Source: CAZECR01 sp964510495
Lineage (GTDB): Bacteria > Patescibacteriota > Patescibacteriia > Magasanikbacterales > GWA2-37-8
Direction: 5' to 3'
NCBI GenBank assembly: GCA_964510495.1
Contig: CAZECR010000022.1
Location: 1 to 18,350, forward strand
Length of the DNA: 18,350 nt
The notes beneath the pieces were generated by a model. That model did not search any database, was not told the DNA's origin, and saw only the letters and a list, made by a program, of their open reading frames with translations. How positions within the stretch are numbered: position 1 is the stretch's first letter; the number at the start of each line of letters is the position of its first letter. Positions 1 to 7,208 of this stretch are shown in pieces. The translations under genes were made by a program, and so were the position numbers.

Positions 1-24
1 AGTCCTTCGCGCCTGGTGCACAAA

Positions 25-58
25 TAAAAAATCCCGACTTGATCGGGATTTTTTATTT
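25..58. terminator. Bidirectional intrinsic terminator hairpin, left copy of a 34-bp inverted repeat
   Basis: Positions 22-37 and 43-58 form a perfect 16-bp stem around the loop CTTGA. The GC core is TCCCGA/TCGGGA, flanked by A-rich and T-rich arms, so a U-tract follows the stem on either strand. Positions 25-58 are the exact reverse complement of positions 992-1025 downstream of secY. The gene it originally served is unclear. A plus-strand reading frame entering from the left edge could end at TAA 25-27, just before the stem. Confidence 0.85.
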
Positions 59-90
59 CAATTAATTTTAGCATCTACATCTTAACGTGT

Positions 91-170
91 ATATTGCCAA
101 AACAGGCAATATATGGTAGCTTTTTACTTCGTTGATTAACGAATATATTCCATGCTTGTGCAATATATTC
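91..170. repeat. Cluster of three short AT-rich inverted repeats upstream of the GC-rich gene
   Basis: Three consecutive palindromes are visible. ATATTGCC (91-98) pairs with GGCAATAT (105-112). TTCGTT (128-133) pairs with AACGAA (138-143). GAATATATT (141-149) pairs with AATATATTC (162-170). They lie directly before the Shine-Dalgarno of the gene at 199. They could be operators, leader RNA hairpins, or remnants of an insertion junction. No promoter here is convincing; the best, TTGCCA (94-99) with TAGCTT (117-122), has a poor -10. Confidence 0.5.
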
Positions 171-198
171 GCTGGCCAACAGACGCCAGGGAGGAACC

Positions 199-921
199 AT
201 GCGACGTAGCAAGTTTGTTCTTTTGCTTTTTCTGTTTACCAACTGCTGTCGGGTGGGTGGCGACTCTCCGCCCCCAACCCCGGCACGCGACCTCTCCCCC
301 GCGGACATGTCCATGAAGCCCGACCTGAAGGAGCAGCCCATCCGGGGCATCTGCCAGCTCGTGCCGGCCTTGAAGCCCTCGATCAACGTGGCGGCCGGCA
401 CCCCGGACGTCCTCGCCATGGAGGGCACACTCAGCCTCCCGGCCACCGGGCCCGCGTACGGCTACAACCCGGGCACGATGAAGCGCGACCTGTACCTGGG
501 CGAGTTCCCCTGTGAACGGGTGCTTGTCACCCAGTTCATCGCACGGATGCTCGGCACCGCCGTCCCCGATCTCGGGGGCTACCTCAACTTTATCGACGCC
601 GCCGACAACGTCTCCAGGGCAGCGTGCTACGGCCTCTCCACGCGACTGAAGAGCGGTGAAACGATCTCGTTCCAGATCCTCGAGAAGTGCACCTGGTCGG
701 CCGGTGCCGACCAGTGTACCGACAAGCCTCTGAAGTGCGATTCCGGACCCATCATCGTCGCCCCTGGGTCGCCGCAGCAGATCGGCCTCCGGGTCAACGG
801 CGCGACTACCAAAGCCGGAGAGAGCCTCCAGATCGGCGTGATCGTCATCGCAACGGGGGAGTCGAGTGGCGCAAGCCTCTCGTTCAGCGGCCCCACCACG
901 GACCCGCTCGAGTTCAACTGA
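199..921 (+). CDS. Hypothetical exported protein, possible lipoprotein, GC-rich and foreign-looking
   Basis: The predicted protein has 240 residues. It starts with a basic N-terminus (MRRSK) and a hydrophobic segment at residues 6-14, followed by Cys16-Cys17, so it is probably exported. The lipobox is poor because Asn occupies the position before Cys16; ordinary Sec export is an alternative. Residues about 23-45 form a Pro/Asp/Met-rich linker (including DLSPADMSMKPDL) like the linkers I recall in myxobacterial surface lipoproteins. The remaining globular part has six further cysteines, which could form disulfides. I recognise no domain. The start is fixed by AGGGAGG at 188-194, four bases before ATG. 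Codons are strongly G/C at the third position, unlike the ribosomal genes. It is the only convincing plus-strand gene, has its own terminator, and is likely horizontally acquired. Confidence 0.8.
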   Translation: MRRSKFVLLLFLFTNCCRVGGDSPPPTPARDLSPADMSMKPDLKEQPIRGICQLVPALKPSINVAAGTPDVLAMEGTLSLPATGPAYGYNPGTMKRDLYLGEFPCERVLVTQFIARMLGTAVPDLGGYLNFIDAADNVSRAACYGLSTRLKSGETISFQILEKCTWSAGADQCTDKPLKCDSGPIIVAPGSPQQIGLRVNGATTKAGESLQIGVIVIATGESSGASLSFSGPTTDPLEFN

Positions 922-944
922 CCCCGCCCCCCCCTCCCTCTCGT

Positions 945-983
945 GCCCGCACGGTCTCAACCGCTGCGGGCTTCTTCTTTTAT
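945..983 (+). terminator. Intrinsic terminator of the GC-rich plus-strand gene
   Basis: GCCCGCA (945-951) plus CGGT (952-955) pairs with ACCG (960-963) and TGCGGGC (965-971), with loop CTCA and a single bulged C at 964. The T-rich tract TTCTTCTTTTAT follows. This GC-rich stem differs from the A/T-flanked terminators of the core genes, which suggests it arrived with the gene. Confidence 0.8.
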
Positions 984-991
984 ATGCTTAA

Positions 992-1025
992 AAATAAAAA
1001 ATCCCGATCAAGTCGGGATTTTTTA
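992..1025 (-). terminator. Intrinsic terminator of the secY end of the operon, right copy of the inverted repeat
   Basis: TCCCGA (1002-1007) pairs with TCGGGA (1013-1018) around TCAAG, extended by A6/T6 arms. On the minus strand the stem is followed by TTTTTTATTTTT. It lies 12 bases beyond the secY stop and ends the long ribosomal operon. It is the exact reverse complement of positions 25-58. Confidence 0.9.
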
Positions 1026-1036
1026 GTAAAATTTTT

Positions 1037-2314
1037 TTAAACCTTGTCGTACTCGTGCACCGTGAGCTGCGCTTCAATCTGCTTGGCGGTTTCAATCGCT
1101 ACTGCAACAACGATGAGCATACTTGTACCTCCAATAGTGAAGGCTTGGGTGCCGGAGAAACCCTGAACAGCTAGCGGCAGGATAGCAATAATACCCAAGA
1201 ACAAGGCGCCGATTAAATTTAAACGATTCATGGTCTGACCAATGTATTTTTCGGTTTCCTTTCCTGGACGAATACCCGGAATAAAGCCACCCTGCTTCTG
1301 CAGATTTTCGGCAATCTTCTGAGGATGGAAAATAACAGCAGTGTAAAAGAACGTAAAACCAACGACGAGCGCAAAATACAAGCCGGCGTAGAAGATTTGA
1401 TTCTGAAAAAGCGTAATCGTACCTGCTGCCAAATTAGCGAGCCACAAACTTTTTGCATTCACAAAAAACTGTGCAATCATGGACGGGAAGAGGATGAGCG
1501 AAATCGCAAAGATAATCGGAATAACGCCGGCCATGTTCACGCGGAATGGCAAATGCGTGCTTGCGCCGCCATAGGCCTGCTGACCACGCATCTGTTTAGC
1601 GTAGGTAACCGGAATATTGCGCTGGCCTTCACTGATAAAGACAACTCCAACGATCGTTACAATTATGATGATCGCGAAAATAATGAAAAGTGAAAGATTC
1701 GATGGATCGTAGTTGATAAGGGCATTACGGAGCGTCCCGGGGAGCGAAGCCACAATACCGGCAAAGATGAGGAGTGACACACCATTACCAACTTTCTTTT
1801 CATTGATAAGTTCACCAATCCACATGAGAAACATGGTACCGGCGGTGATCGTAACCAAAATAGTTGCGAGGCGGAAAAAAGTAAGATCCGTTAAAATTGG
1901 GAGTGACGAAGATTGAGTCAAAAGCCTGATAGTCGCATAGCCCTGAAGGAATGCGAGTGGCAGTGTCAGCCAGCGAGTATACAAACTTAATTTCTGTTGG
2001 CCAGATTCCCCTTCTTTACTCAGTTCTTCCATGCTCGGAATAAGCATGGTTAGGAGCTGGATAATAATCGAAGCGGTAATGTACGGTCCAACACCAAGCA
2101 TGATGATTGAGAAGTTCTGAAGCGTTCCACCAGAAAAAACATTGAGCAAACCTAAAATCTGATTACTGGCTAAGTAATTGCGCAAGTTAACAACATTCAC
2201 GCCTGGAATTGGAATGTGGGCCAACAGGCGATACAAGACAAGCATGGCCAAAACGAACAAAAGCTTGTTGCGAACATCCTTAACGGTCCAAATTTTTTGA
2301 ATTTTTTCCCACAT
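1037..2314 (-). CDS. secY: Preprotein translocase subunit SecY
   Basis: SecY is the channel subunit of the SecYEG translocon in the cytoplasmic membrane; it moves unfolded secretory proteins and inserts membrane proteins. The 425-residue length and about ten hydrophobic segments fit the family. The N-terminal part contains LAHIPIPGVN, the typical first-helix and plug region, and a cytosolic loop around residues 240-260 carries the basic KQMRGQQAYGG segment typical of SecY. It is the last gene of the operon, 86 bases after rplO, and a terminator follows it. The usual adk, map and infA genes do not follow in this window. The start context TTCTATG has no SD. Confidence 0.98.
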   Translation of the reverse strand: MWEKIQKIWTVKDVRNKLLFVLAMLVLYRLLAHIPIPGVNVVNLRNYLASNQILGLLNVFSGGTLQNFSIIMLGVGPYITASIIIQLLTMLIPSMEELSKEGESGQQKLSLYTRWLTLPLAFLQGYATIRLLTQSSSLPILTDLTFFRLATILVTITAGTMFLMWIGELINEKKVGNGVSLLIFAGIVASLPGTLRNALINYDPSNLSLFIIFAIIIIVTIVGVVFISEGQRNIPVTYAKQMRGQQAYGGASTHLPFRVNMAGVIPIIFAISLILFPSMIAQFFVNAKSLWLANLAAGTITLFQNQIFYAGLYFALVVGFTFFYTAVIFHPQKIAENLQKQGGFIPGIRPGKETEKYIGQTMNRLNLIGALFLGIIAILPLAVQGFSGTQAFTIGGTSMLIVVAVAIETAKQIEAQLTVHEYDKV

Positions 2315-2400
2315 AGAAGTTGTTTTTTAAAGCAATAAAGTCCCTACAGTCTCAAAAGTCGACCATACGGACTTTAAAACTGATAAACGATACACTTCGA

Positions 2401-2838
2401 TTACTTAACTTCACCACCAGCTGCGGTGATTTTTTCAAGAGCAGCCTTGGTAGTCTTAATACCTTCGAGTTTGAATTTCTTGCTAATTGTTCCGGAACTC
2501 AAAATCTTGGCTGATTTTGCCATTGGAGGAATAAGATGTTTTTCCTGAAGTGTGGCGATGGTGATAAGGTCCCCAGCTGCAAAATGTTTTTCCAAGTCTT
2601 CAAGATACACTTCAACCGGGCGAATTTTGAAACTCGTAAAACCACGCAGTTTTGGAGTTGACTGAAGGAGACGTTTGAAGCTGCGAGCTTGGTTGCCGCG
2701 CTGACCACCAGAGCGAGCAGTTTGACCCTTGCCACCACGAGTGGAGGAAGTACCATGTCCAGAAGCGTTACCACGACCGACGCGTTTTACGCGGTGCTTG
2801 GCGCCTTTGGCAGCTTTGATTGTGTGAGGTTGTAACAT
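2401..2838 (-). CDS. rplO: 50S ribosomal protein L15
   Basis: L15 is a late-assembling 50S protein that binds 23S rRNA. The 145 residues match the usual length. The basic, glycine-rich N-terminus (KRVGRGNASGHGTSSTRGGK) is the rRNA-binding extension of the family, and the C-terminal half ends with AALEKITAAGGEV, typical for L15. It follows rpsE after 31 bases; rpmD, normally found between them, is absent. The start ATG is preceded by TTTGT and no SD is present. Confidence 0.98.
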   Translation of the reverse strand: MLQPHTIKAAKGAKHRVKRVGRGNASGHGTSSTRGGKGQTARSGGQRGNQARSFKRLLQSTPKLRGFTSFKIRPVEVYLEDLEKHFAAGDLITIATLQEKHLIPPMAKSAKILSSGTISKKFKLEGIKTTKAALEKITAAGGEVK

Positions 2839-2869
2839 ACAAATGTAATTAGATGGCGGTCAAGTAAGC

Positions 2870-3379
2870 TTAGGCTTTTACTTCCACACGTTTTTTAGGG
2901 GCCATGCGCTTAAAACTCTTTAAGGCATCAAACGTCGCTTTGACAATCGCAATTTTGTTTTTGGTTTTACCTAAAATTTTTGAAGAAACATTCGGAATAC
3001 CGGCGAGATCAAGTACAGAGCGAACAGCGCCACCAGCAATAATACCGGAACCTTTTGGAGCTGGCTTAAGCATTACCTCGGCAGCTTTGAACTTACGTAC
3101 AACAGCGTGAGGAATTGTTTCATTGATAATTGGTACGGTGATCATGCGTTTCTTTGCCTGGTGAACTGCTTTTTCTACACCAAGCTGGACATCAGCGCCT
3201 TTGGCAACACCGTAGCCAACGCGGCCATGACGATCACCAAGGATGATACAGACGCGAAAGCTCATATGCTTGCCACCTTCGGTAACACGAGTTACGCGCG
3301 CCAAATCAAGAATGTATTGTTCAAATTCACTCTTTTCTTCATTGCGTCGACCTCGTTTGTGATCGGATGGTTTTTGCAT
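2870..3379 (-). CDS. rpsE: 30S ribosomal protein S5
   Basis: S5 lies at the mRNA entry side of the 30S subunit and contributes to decoding fidelity. The N-terminal double-stranded-RNA-binding domain carries the family signature around residues 28-62 (RVTRVTEGGKHMSFRV, then GDRHGRVGYGVAKGADV). The C-terminal domain contains APKGSGIIAGGAVRSVL. The length of 169 residues is normal. It follows rplR after 31 bases. The start context GTAGTATG lacks an SD. Confidence 0.98.
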   Translation of the reverse strand: MQKPSDHKRGRRNEEKSEFEQYILDLARVTRVTEGGKHMSFRVCIILGDRHGRVGYGVAKGADVQLGVEKAVHQAKKRMITVPIINETIPHAVVRKFKAAEVMLKPAPKGSGIIAGGAVRSVLDLAGIPNVSSKILGKTKNKIAIVKATFDALKSFKRMAPKKRVEVKA

Positions 3380-3410
3380 ACTACGTCAAAATAATTTCGG
3401 AAAAATAATA

Positions 3411-3782
3411 TTAAAAAGTAAGACCGCCTTCACGGGCACCGTCTGCAACAGCTGCAACGCGTCCATGGTAGTTATATCCACCACGATCAAACACAACCGT
3501 TTTGATTCCTTTGGCGGTTGCTTTCTCAGCCAACATTTTGCCAGCTAAGTAGCCAACTGCAGCTTTGGCAGTGCGTCCCTCAGCCTTGCCTTTGACATCG
3601 GTTGTTTTCACAGCACACAATGTTTTGCCGGCAGCATCGTCAATAAGCTGGAGTTCCATTGCTTTGTTGCTACGGAACACCGAAAGACGAGGTTTTTCAG
3701 CCGAGCCTTTTACCATCGCGCGAACGCGGAGGTGTCTGACCTGGCGTAATTTATTTTTAGTTGTAGTTAACAATCTTTTCAT
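3411..3782 (-). CDS. rplR: 50S ribosomal protein L18
   Basis: L18 binds 5S rRNA together with L5 and docks it on the 50S central protuberance. The 123-residue protein has a basic N-terminus, then RLSVFRSNKAMELQLIDD, a mid-region AAVGYLAGKMLAEKA, and the C-terminal VVFDRGGYNYHGRVAAVADGAREGGL that identifies L18. It lies between rplF and rpsE with only 14 bases after rplF. The start context is TTTGTATG without SD. Confidence 0.98.
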   Translation of the reverse strand: MKRLLTTTKNKLRQVRHLRVRAMVKGSAEKPRLSVFRSNKAMELQLIDDAAGKTLCAVKTTDVKGKAEGRTAKAAVGYLAGKMLAEKATAKGIKTVVFDRGGYNYHGRVAAVADGAREGGLTF

Positions 3783-3796
3783 ACAAATAATAGAGA

Positions 3797-4342
3797 TTAC
3801 GCGCCTTTCGCGGCTGTCTTACCGGCCTTGCGGCGGATAACTTCAGTAAGATATTTAATACCTTTGCCTTTATATGGTTCAGGTTTTTTGATAGCGCGAA
3901 TCTGAGCAGACGTTTCACCAACCAAATGTTTATCGATACCCTCAACCGTAATCAGATTTTTTTCAACAGTGAACGTAATTCCAGGTGGGGCGTCGAAGTT
4001 TACCGGGTGAGAAAAACCAACTTCGAGAGCAAGGGCCTTGCCTTTGAGCGCAGCTTTGTAACCAACACCGTTGATTTCGAGCTGTTTCTTGAAACCCTTG
4101 GTCACGCCTTCAAGCATGTTTTCAAGGAGGCTGGCAAACGTTCCCCAGAGAGCGCGATCGCGCTTATTCTCTTCATTTACTGTCGTAACCGAAAGTTCTG
4201 ATTCGTTTTTAACGATAGTAATATGTGGGTGAAGGGCCATTTTCAGTTCACCCTTAGGGCCTTTCATCGTAACGTTAGTCGCTGTAATTTCAACCGTTAC
4301 GCCGGCTGGCAAGGTAAGGATTTTTTTTCCAATACGAGACAT
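3797..4342 (-). CDS. rplF: 50S ribosomal protein L6
   Basis: L6 sits at the base of the L7/L12 stalk near the factor-binding site. With the chosen start (MSRIGKKILTLPAGV) the protein has 181 residues, close to the family length. An upstream in-frame ATG at 4372 would overlap rpsH and add ten untypical residues, so I rejected it. The C-terminal signature PEPYKGKGIKY is present around residue 150. The product ends in an Ala/Lys tail. No SD precedes the start. Confidence 0.97.
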   Translation of the reverse strand: MSRIGKKILTLPAGVTVEITATNVTMKGPKGELKMALHPHITIVKNESELSVTTVNEENKRDRALWGTFASLLENMLEGVTKGFKKQLEINGVGYKAALKGKALALEVGFSHPVNFDAPPGITFTVEKNLITVEGIDKHLVGETSAQIRAIKKPEPYKGKGIKYLTEVIRRKAGKTAAKGA

Positions 4343-4356
4343 ATGCGTAAAAAAGT

Positions 4357-4746
4357 TTAATAAATCTCGCAAATAAGTTCGCCTCCGACAGCAGCCTTAC
4401 GTGCCTCTTGGTCAGTCAGCATGCCTTGCGATGTAGACAAAATAGCGAGTCCGTAACCGTTCAAAATACGTTTAATGCTATCCTTTTTGATGTACTGACG
4501 GTGTCCTGGAGTACTGACGCGCTTGATATGCTGAATAGCTGGCGTGCCATTGTTGTATTTGAGGGTCACCAAAAGGTACGGGTGTTTGTCAACCAGTTCT
4601 TCCGCTTTGGTCAAATAACCTTCGCGCACCAAGATTGCGGCAATAGCCATCTTGACCTTGGAGAACGGAATGGCCACGTCCTTCTTATGGACCATGGAGG
4701 CATTCCGAATGCGGGTTAACATGTCAGCGATTGGATCAGTCATCAT
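4357..4746 (-). CDS. rpsH: 30S ribosomal protein S8
   Basis: S8 binds the central domain of 16S rRNA and is a classical translational repressor of the spc operon in E. coli; whether that holds here is unknown. The 129 residues include the N-terminal DPIADMLTRIRNA and the C-terminal GLAILSTSQGMLTDQEARKA, both diagnostic. Two tandem ATG codons begin the frame; the first (4744-4746) is preceded by TGT like other starts here, while the second gives the more usual MTDPIADML. Confidence 0.98.
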   Translation of the reverse strand: MMTDPIADMLTRIRNASMVHKKDVAIPFSKVKMAIAAILVREGYLTKAEELVDKHPYLLVTLKYNNGTPAIQHIKRVSTPGHRQYIKKDSIKRILNGYGLAILSTSQGMLTDQEARKAAVGGELICEIY

Positions 4747-4792
4747 ACATTAAGTATTTTTAGATTTGGATAGGCTTTTTGAAAATAGATAA

Positions 4793-4978
4793 TTACCAAC
4801 TCGACTTGCGGATCCCCGGGATCTTTCCGTTGTTGGCAAGCTCTCGAAAACAAATACGGCAAAGCTCAAAATGTCTCATAAACCCACGTCGGCGACCGCA
4901 TTTCCAGCAGCGACGAACAATACGAGTAGAGAATTTTGGTTTACGATTTGATTTGGCGATTTGTCCTTGAGTAGCCAT
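4793..4978 (-). CDS. rpsN: 30S ribosomal protein S14, zinc-binding short type
   Basis: S14 is a 30S head protein. The 61-residue length and the two CxxC pairs (Cys24/Cys27 and Cys40/Cys43) mark the short zinc-binding (type Z) form rather than the about 100-residue zinc-independent form. The C-terminus GKIPGIRKSSW is typical. It sits in the normal place between rplE and rpsH. The start context is CTTGTATG without SD. Confidence 0.98.
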   Translation of the reverse strand: MATQGQIAKSNRKPKFSTRIVRRCWKCGRRRGFMRHFELCRICFRELANNGKIPGIRKSSW

Positions 4979-4995
4979 ACAAGTATGCTGGAAAA

Positions 4996-5538
4996 TTATT
5001 TACTAAAAGGGAAACCAAGTGCCGACAACAACTTTTTTCCTTCGTCTTTGTTCTTGGCAGTGGTAGCAACGATGATCTGTAAACCGTGGACTTTATCAAT
5101 TTCTTCCATCTTAACTTCTGGGAAAGCGATATTTTCTTTAAAACCAATCGTGTAGTTTCCCTGGCGATCAAACGCTTTATCGGAGATACCGTGGAAGTCA
5201 CGGACACGAGGGAAGGTAACACGAAGTAATTTTTCGAGGAATTGGTACATCTGAGGACCACGAAGCGTTACGACCACACCAATTTCCATACCTTCACGAA
5301 TTTTGAAGTTGGAAATAGATTTCTTGGCTTTGGTGCGGATTGGCTTCTGTCCAGTAATCTTAGTTAAAACTTTTTCAACGTTATCAATAAAGTTGGCTTC
5401 TTTCACAAAGCGACCAACACCAACATTAACGACCACTTTGGTAACCTTTGGTACCTGCATGACGTTCTTGTACCCAGCATCTTTCATGAGACTTGGGACA
5501 ATTTCAGTTTTATAGCGTTCGTACAGATTTTTCGTCAT
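4996..5538 (-). CDS. rplE: 50S ribosomal protein L5
   Basis: L5 binds 5S rRNA and contacts P-site tRNA from the central protuberance. The chosen start gives 180 residues beginning MTKNLYERYKTEIVPSLM. A farther ATG at 5565 would overlap rplX and adds nine untypical residues. Family segments are visible: KVVVNVGVG around residue 35, GQKPIRTKAKKSISNFKIR, VTLRGPQMYQFLEKLL, RDFHGISDKAFD, and the C-terminal ALGFPF. No SD is seen upstream. Confidence 0.97.
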   Translation of the reverse strand: MTKNLYERYKTEIVPSLMKDAGYKNVMQVPKVTKVVVNVGVGRFVKEANFIDNVEKVLTKITGQKPIRTKAKKSISNFKIREGMEIGVVVTLRGPQMYQFLEKLLRVTFPRVRDFHGISDKAFDRQGNYTIGFKENIAFPEVKMEEIDKVHGLQIIVATTAKNKDEGKKLLSALGFPFSK

Positions 5539-5546
5539 ATAAAAAG

Positions 5547-5852
5547 TTAGATTACCTCGTGGCATTTAGAACAAACACGGAACTTTTTGTCCCCATCGAT
5601 TTTCGCTCCGACCCTAGTTGGCTTACTGCAGCGCGGGCAGACCAGCATAACCTTGCTTACAGCCAAAGGGCCGGAAAGCTCGATTACCTGTCCTTTTTCG
5701 CCTTGTTTGCGGGAGCGAATATGTTTTTTGATTTTGTTAACGTCTTCAACAACGATTTTTCCTTCAGCCTTAAAAACCTGGATGACCTTACCGGTCTTAC
5801 CCTTGTCTTTACCGCTGATGACTTTTACGTTGTCGTTAGTTTTAATTTTCAT
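5547..5852 (-). CDS. rplX: 50S ribosomal protein L24 with C-terminal zinc ribbon
   Basis: L24 initiates 50S assembly and lies at the peptide exit tunnel. The N-terminal KOW motif is clear (NDNVKVISGKDKGKTGKVI, residues 7-24), followed by NKIKKHIR. The C-terminal part has two Cys pairs (Cys72/Cys75 and Cys94/Cys97), a zinc-ribbon arrangement found in many bacterial L24 proteins. The length of 101 residues is normal. The upstream bases are pyrimidine-rich on the coding strand, so no SD is possible there. Confidence 0.98.
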   Translation of the reverse strand: MKIKTNDNVKVISGKDKGKTGKVIQVFKAEGKIVVEDVNKIKKHIRSRKQGEKGQVIELSGPLAVSKVMLVCPRCSKPTRVGAKIDGDKKFRVCSKCHEVI

Positions 5853-5874
5853 AATCGATATGAGGGAGGGAGGT

Positions 5875-6246
5875 TTATAAAACTTCCGGAGCTAAAGAAA
5901 TAATTTTTTGGAAACCTTTGGTTCTTAGCTCGCGAGCGATCGGTCCAAAGATACGGGAACCCTTTGGTTCTTTGGTCTTTCTATCAACAATTACAGCGGC
6001 ATTTTCATCAAAGCGGATATACGTTCCGTCAACGCGACGGTATTCTTTGCGCTGGCGAACAATTACAGCATGAACAACCTCACTCTTTTTAACGATGCCG
6101 CGAGGAGCTGCTTCTTTGACGACGCAGGTAATAATATCCCCGATCTGGGCATAGCGTTTTTTGTAGCCGCCAAGGACGCGAATACACTGGAGCTTTTTAG
6201 CGCCGGCATTATCTGCGACATTCAGCATGGAGCGGTGTTGGATCAT
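5875..6246 (-). CDS. rplN: 50S ribosomal protein L14
   Basis: L14 forms an intersubunit bridge next to L19 and is the binding site of ribosomal silencing factor RsfS in other bacteria. The 123 residues start MIQHRSMLNVADNAGAKKLQCIRVLGG and include DENAAVIVD and GSRIFGPIARELR, all diagnostic. It lies between rpsQ and rplX, as in the classic spc order. The start context is CTAGTATG without SD. Confidence 0.98.
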   Translation of the reverse strand: MIQHRSMLNVADNAGAKKLQCIRVLGGYKKRYAQIGDIITCVVKEAAPRGIVKKSEVVHAVIVRQRKEYRRVDGTYIRFDENAAVIVDRKTKEPKGSRIFGPIARELRTKGFQKIISLAPEVL

Positions 6247-6270
6247 ACTAGCAAAATTAAAATCTCGTGA

Positions 6271-6528
6271 TTACTTTTTTAAAACTGAGGTCAAAGTCCA
6301 GCGCTTGGTCTTCGATAGCGGGCGGCATTCTTTGAATCCAACCATATCACCAACTTTGGCTTCACCCTTTTCATCATGCACATGGTATTTCTTACTCACG
6401 CGGTAGCTTTTCTGGTACTTCTGGTGCATTTTCATCATGTCAATTTTAACCGTGATAGTTTTCTGCATACCAGTTGAAACCACGAGCCCGGTAAATTGAC
6501 GTAATTGTTTTTTAATAGTTGTTTCCAT
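6271..6528 (-). CDS. rpsQ: 30S ribosomal protein S17
   Basis: S17 is a primary 16S rRNA-binding protein of the 30S body. The 85 residues match the family. Visible motifs are GLVVSTGMQKTITVKI and YHVHDEKGEAKVGDMVGFKECRPLSKTKRW, the OB-fold core and the C-terminal signature. Only one base separates it from rpmC upstream, suggesting translational coupling. The start context is TTAATATG. Confidence 0.98.
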   Translation of the reverse strand: METTIKKQLRQFTGLVVSTGMQKTITVKIDMMKMHQKYQKSYRVSKKYHVHDEKGEAKVGDMVGFKECRPLSKTKRWTLTSVLKK

Positions 6529-6529
6529 A

Positions 6530-6721
6530 TTAAGCTTTTTGTTTATCTTTTAAGAGCATGGCAATCCGCGCAATAATTTTGCGAGCAATCGGAACCAAGT
6601 GCACCTGTTTGAGGGCATTGGCTTTAGCTTTAAAGCGGTACTCGCGAACGAGGGCACGCTGCTCGGCTAAAATCTGCTTGAGTTCAGCAACACTTTTAGT
6701 TTTTAATTCAGCAAATTCCAT
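6530..6721 (-). CDS. rpmC: 50S ribosomal protein L29
   Basis: L29 is a small helical-hairpin protein near the tunnel exit, part of the docking site for nascent-chain factors. The 63 residues begin MEFAELKTKSVAELKQIL, the usual L29 opening, and the second helix contains PIARKIIARIAMLLKDK. It follows rplP after five bases and nearly abuts rpsQ. The start context is ATTGTATG without SD. Confidence 0.97.
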   Translation of the reverse strand: MEFAELKTKSVAELKQILAEQRALVREYRFKAKANALKQVHLVPIARKIIARIAMLLKDKQKA

Positions 6722-6726
6722 ACAAT

Positions 6727-7143
6727 TTATTTTTGTTTTTCAATAAAGCGGGTCTTGAGACCAAACTTGTACCCAGCGAGGTTCATTGCTTCTTTAGCAG
6801 ATTCTGGTGTAACACCAACCATCTCAAAGAGCATTGTACCAGGCTTTACGACAGCAACATAATGATCCGGCGCACCTTTACCTCCACCCATCGGAGTTTC
6901 GTTACCTTTTTTGGTAACTGGCTTGTCGGGGAAAACACGAATCCAGATCTTACCACCACGGCGGACATAGCGAGTCAAAACGCGGCGAACAGCTTCAATC
7001 TGACGACTGGTTACCCAGCCATAGCTCTCACTTTTGAGACCGAAATCCCCAAAGCTGAGACTATGAGCACGCGTTGCCACACCCTTTTGACGGCGGCGGC
7101 CTTTATGCCATTTGCGGTGTTGTACTTTTTTAGGTAAAAGCAT
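6727..7143 (-). CDS. rplP: 50S ribosomal protein L16
   Basis: L16 helps organise the A-site tRNA region of the 50S subunit. The 138 residues show the family opening MLLPKKVQHRKWHKGR, then ITSRQIEAVRR-like VTSRQIEAVRR at about residue 44, KIWIRVFPDKPVTKK, and MGGGKGAPDHYVAVVKPG. It is separated from rpsC by 151 bases, the largest gap within the rplC-secY run, which contains an inverted repeat. The start context is CTAGTATG. Confidence 0.98.
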   Translation of the reverse strand: MLLPKKVQHRKWHKGRRRQKGVATRAHSLSFGDFGLKSESYGWVTSRQIEAVRRVLTRYVRRGGKIWIRVFPDKPVTKKGNETPMGGGKGAPDHYVAVVKPGTMLFEMVGVTPESAKEAMNLAGYKFGLKTRFIEKQK

Positions 7144-7208
7144 ACTAGAAATTTCAAATCATCGTGTTTTAGAAAGGTAATTACTTACCCCAAAGTTAGC
7201 ATATGAAC

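Noticed and set aside
1..27. Possible end of a plus-strand gene (SPSRLVHK then TAA)
   Set aside because: Only eight codons are visible and another frame is also open. It may be the tail of a gene ending at the left terminator, but it cannot be supported from this window.
136..960. 274-aa minus-strand ORF opposite the exported-protein gene
   Set aside because: It is a shadow of the GC-rich plus-strand gene. The plus strand has a signal segment, a strong SD, a following terminator and consistent third-position GC.
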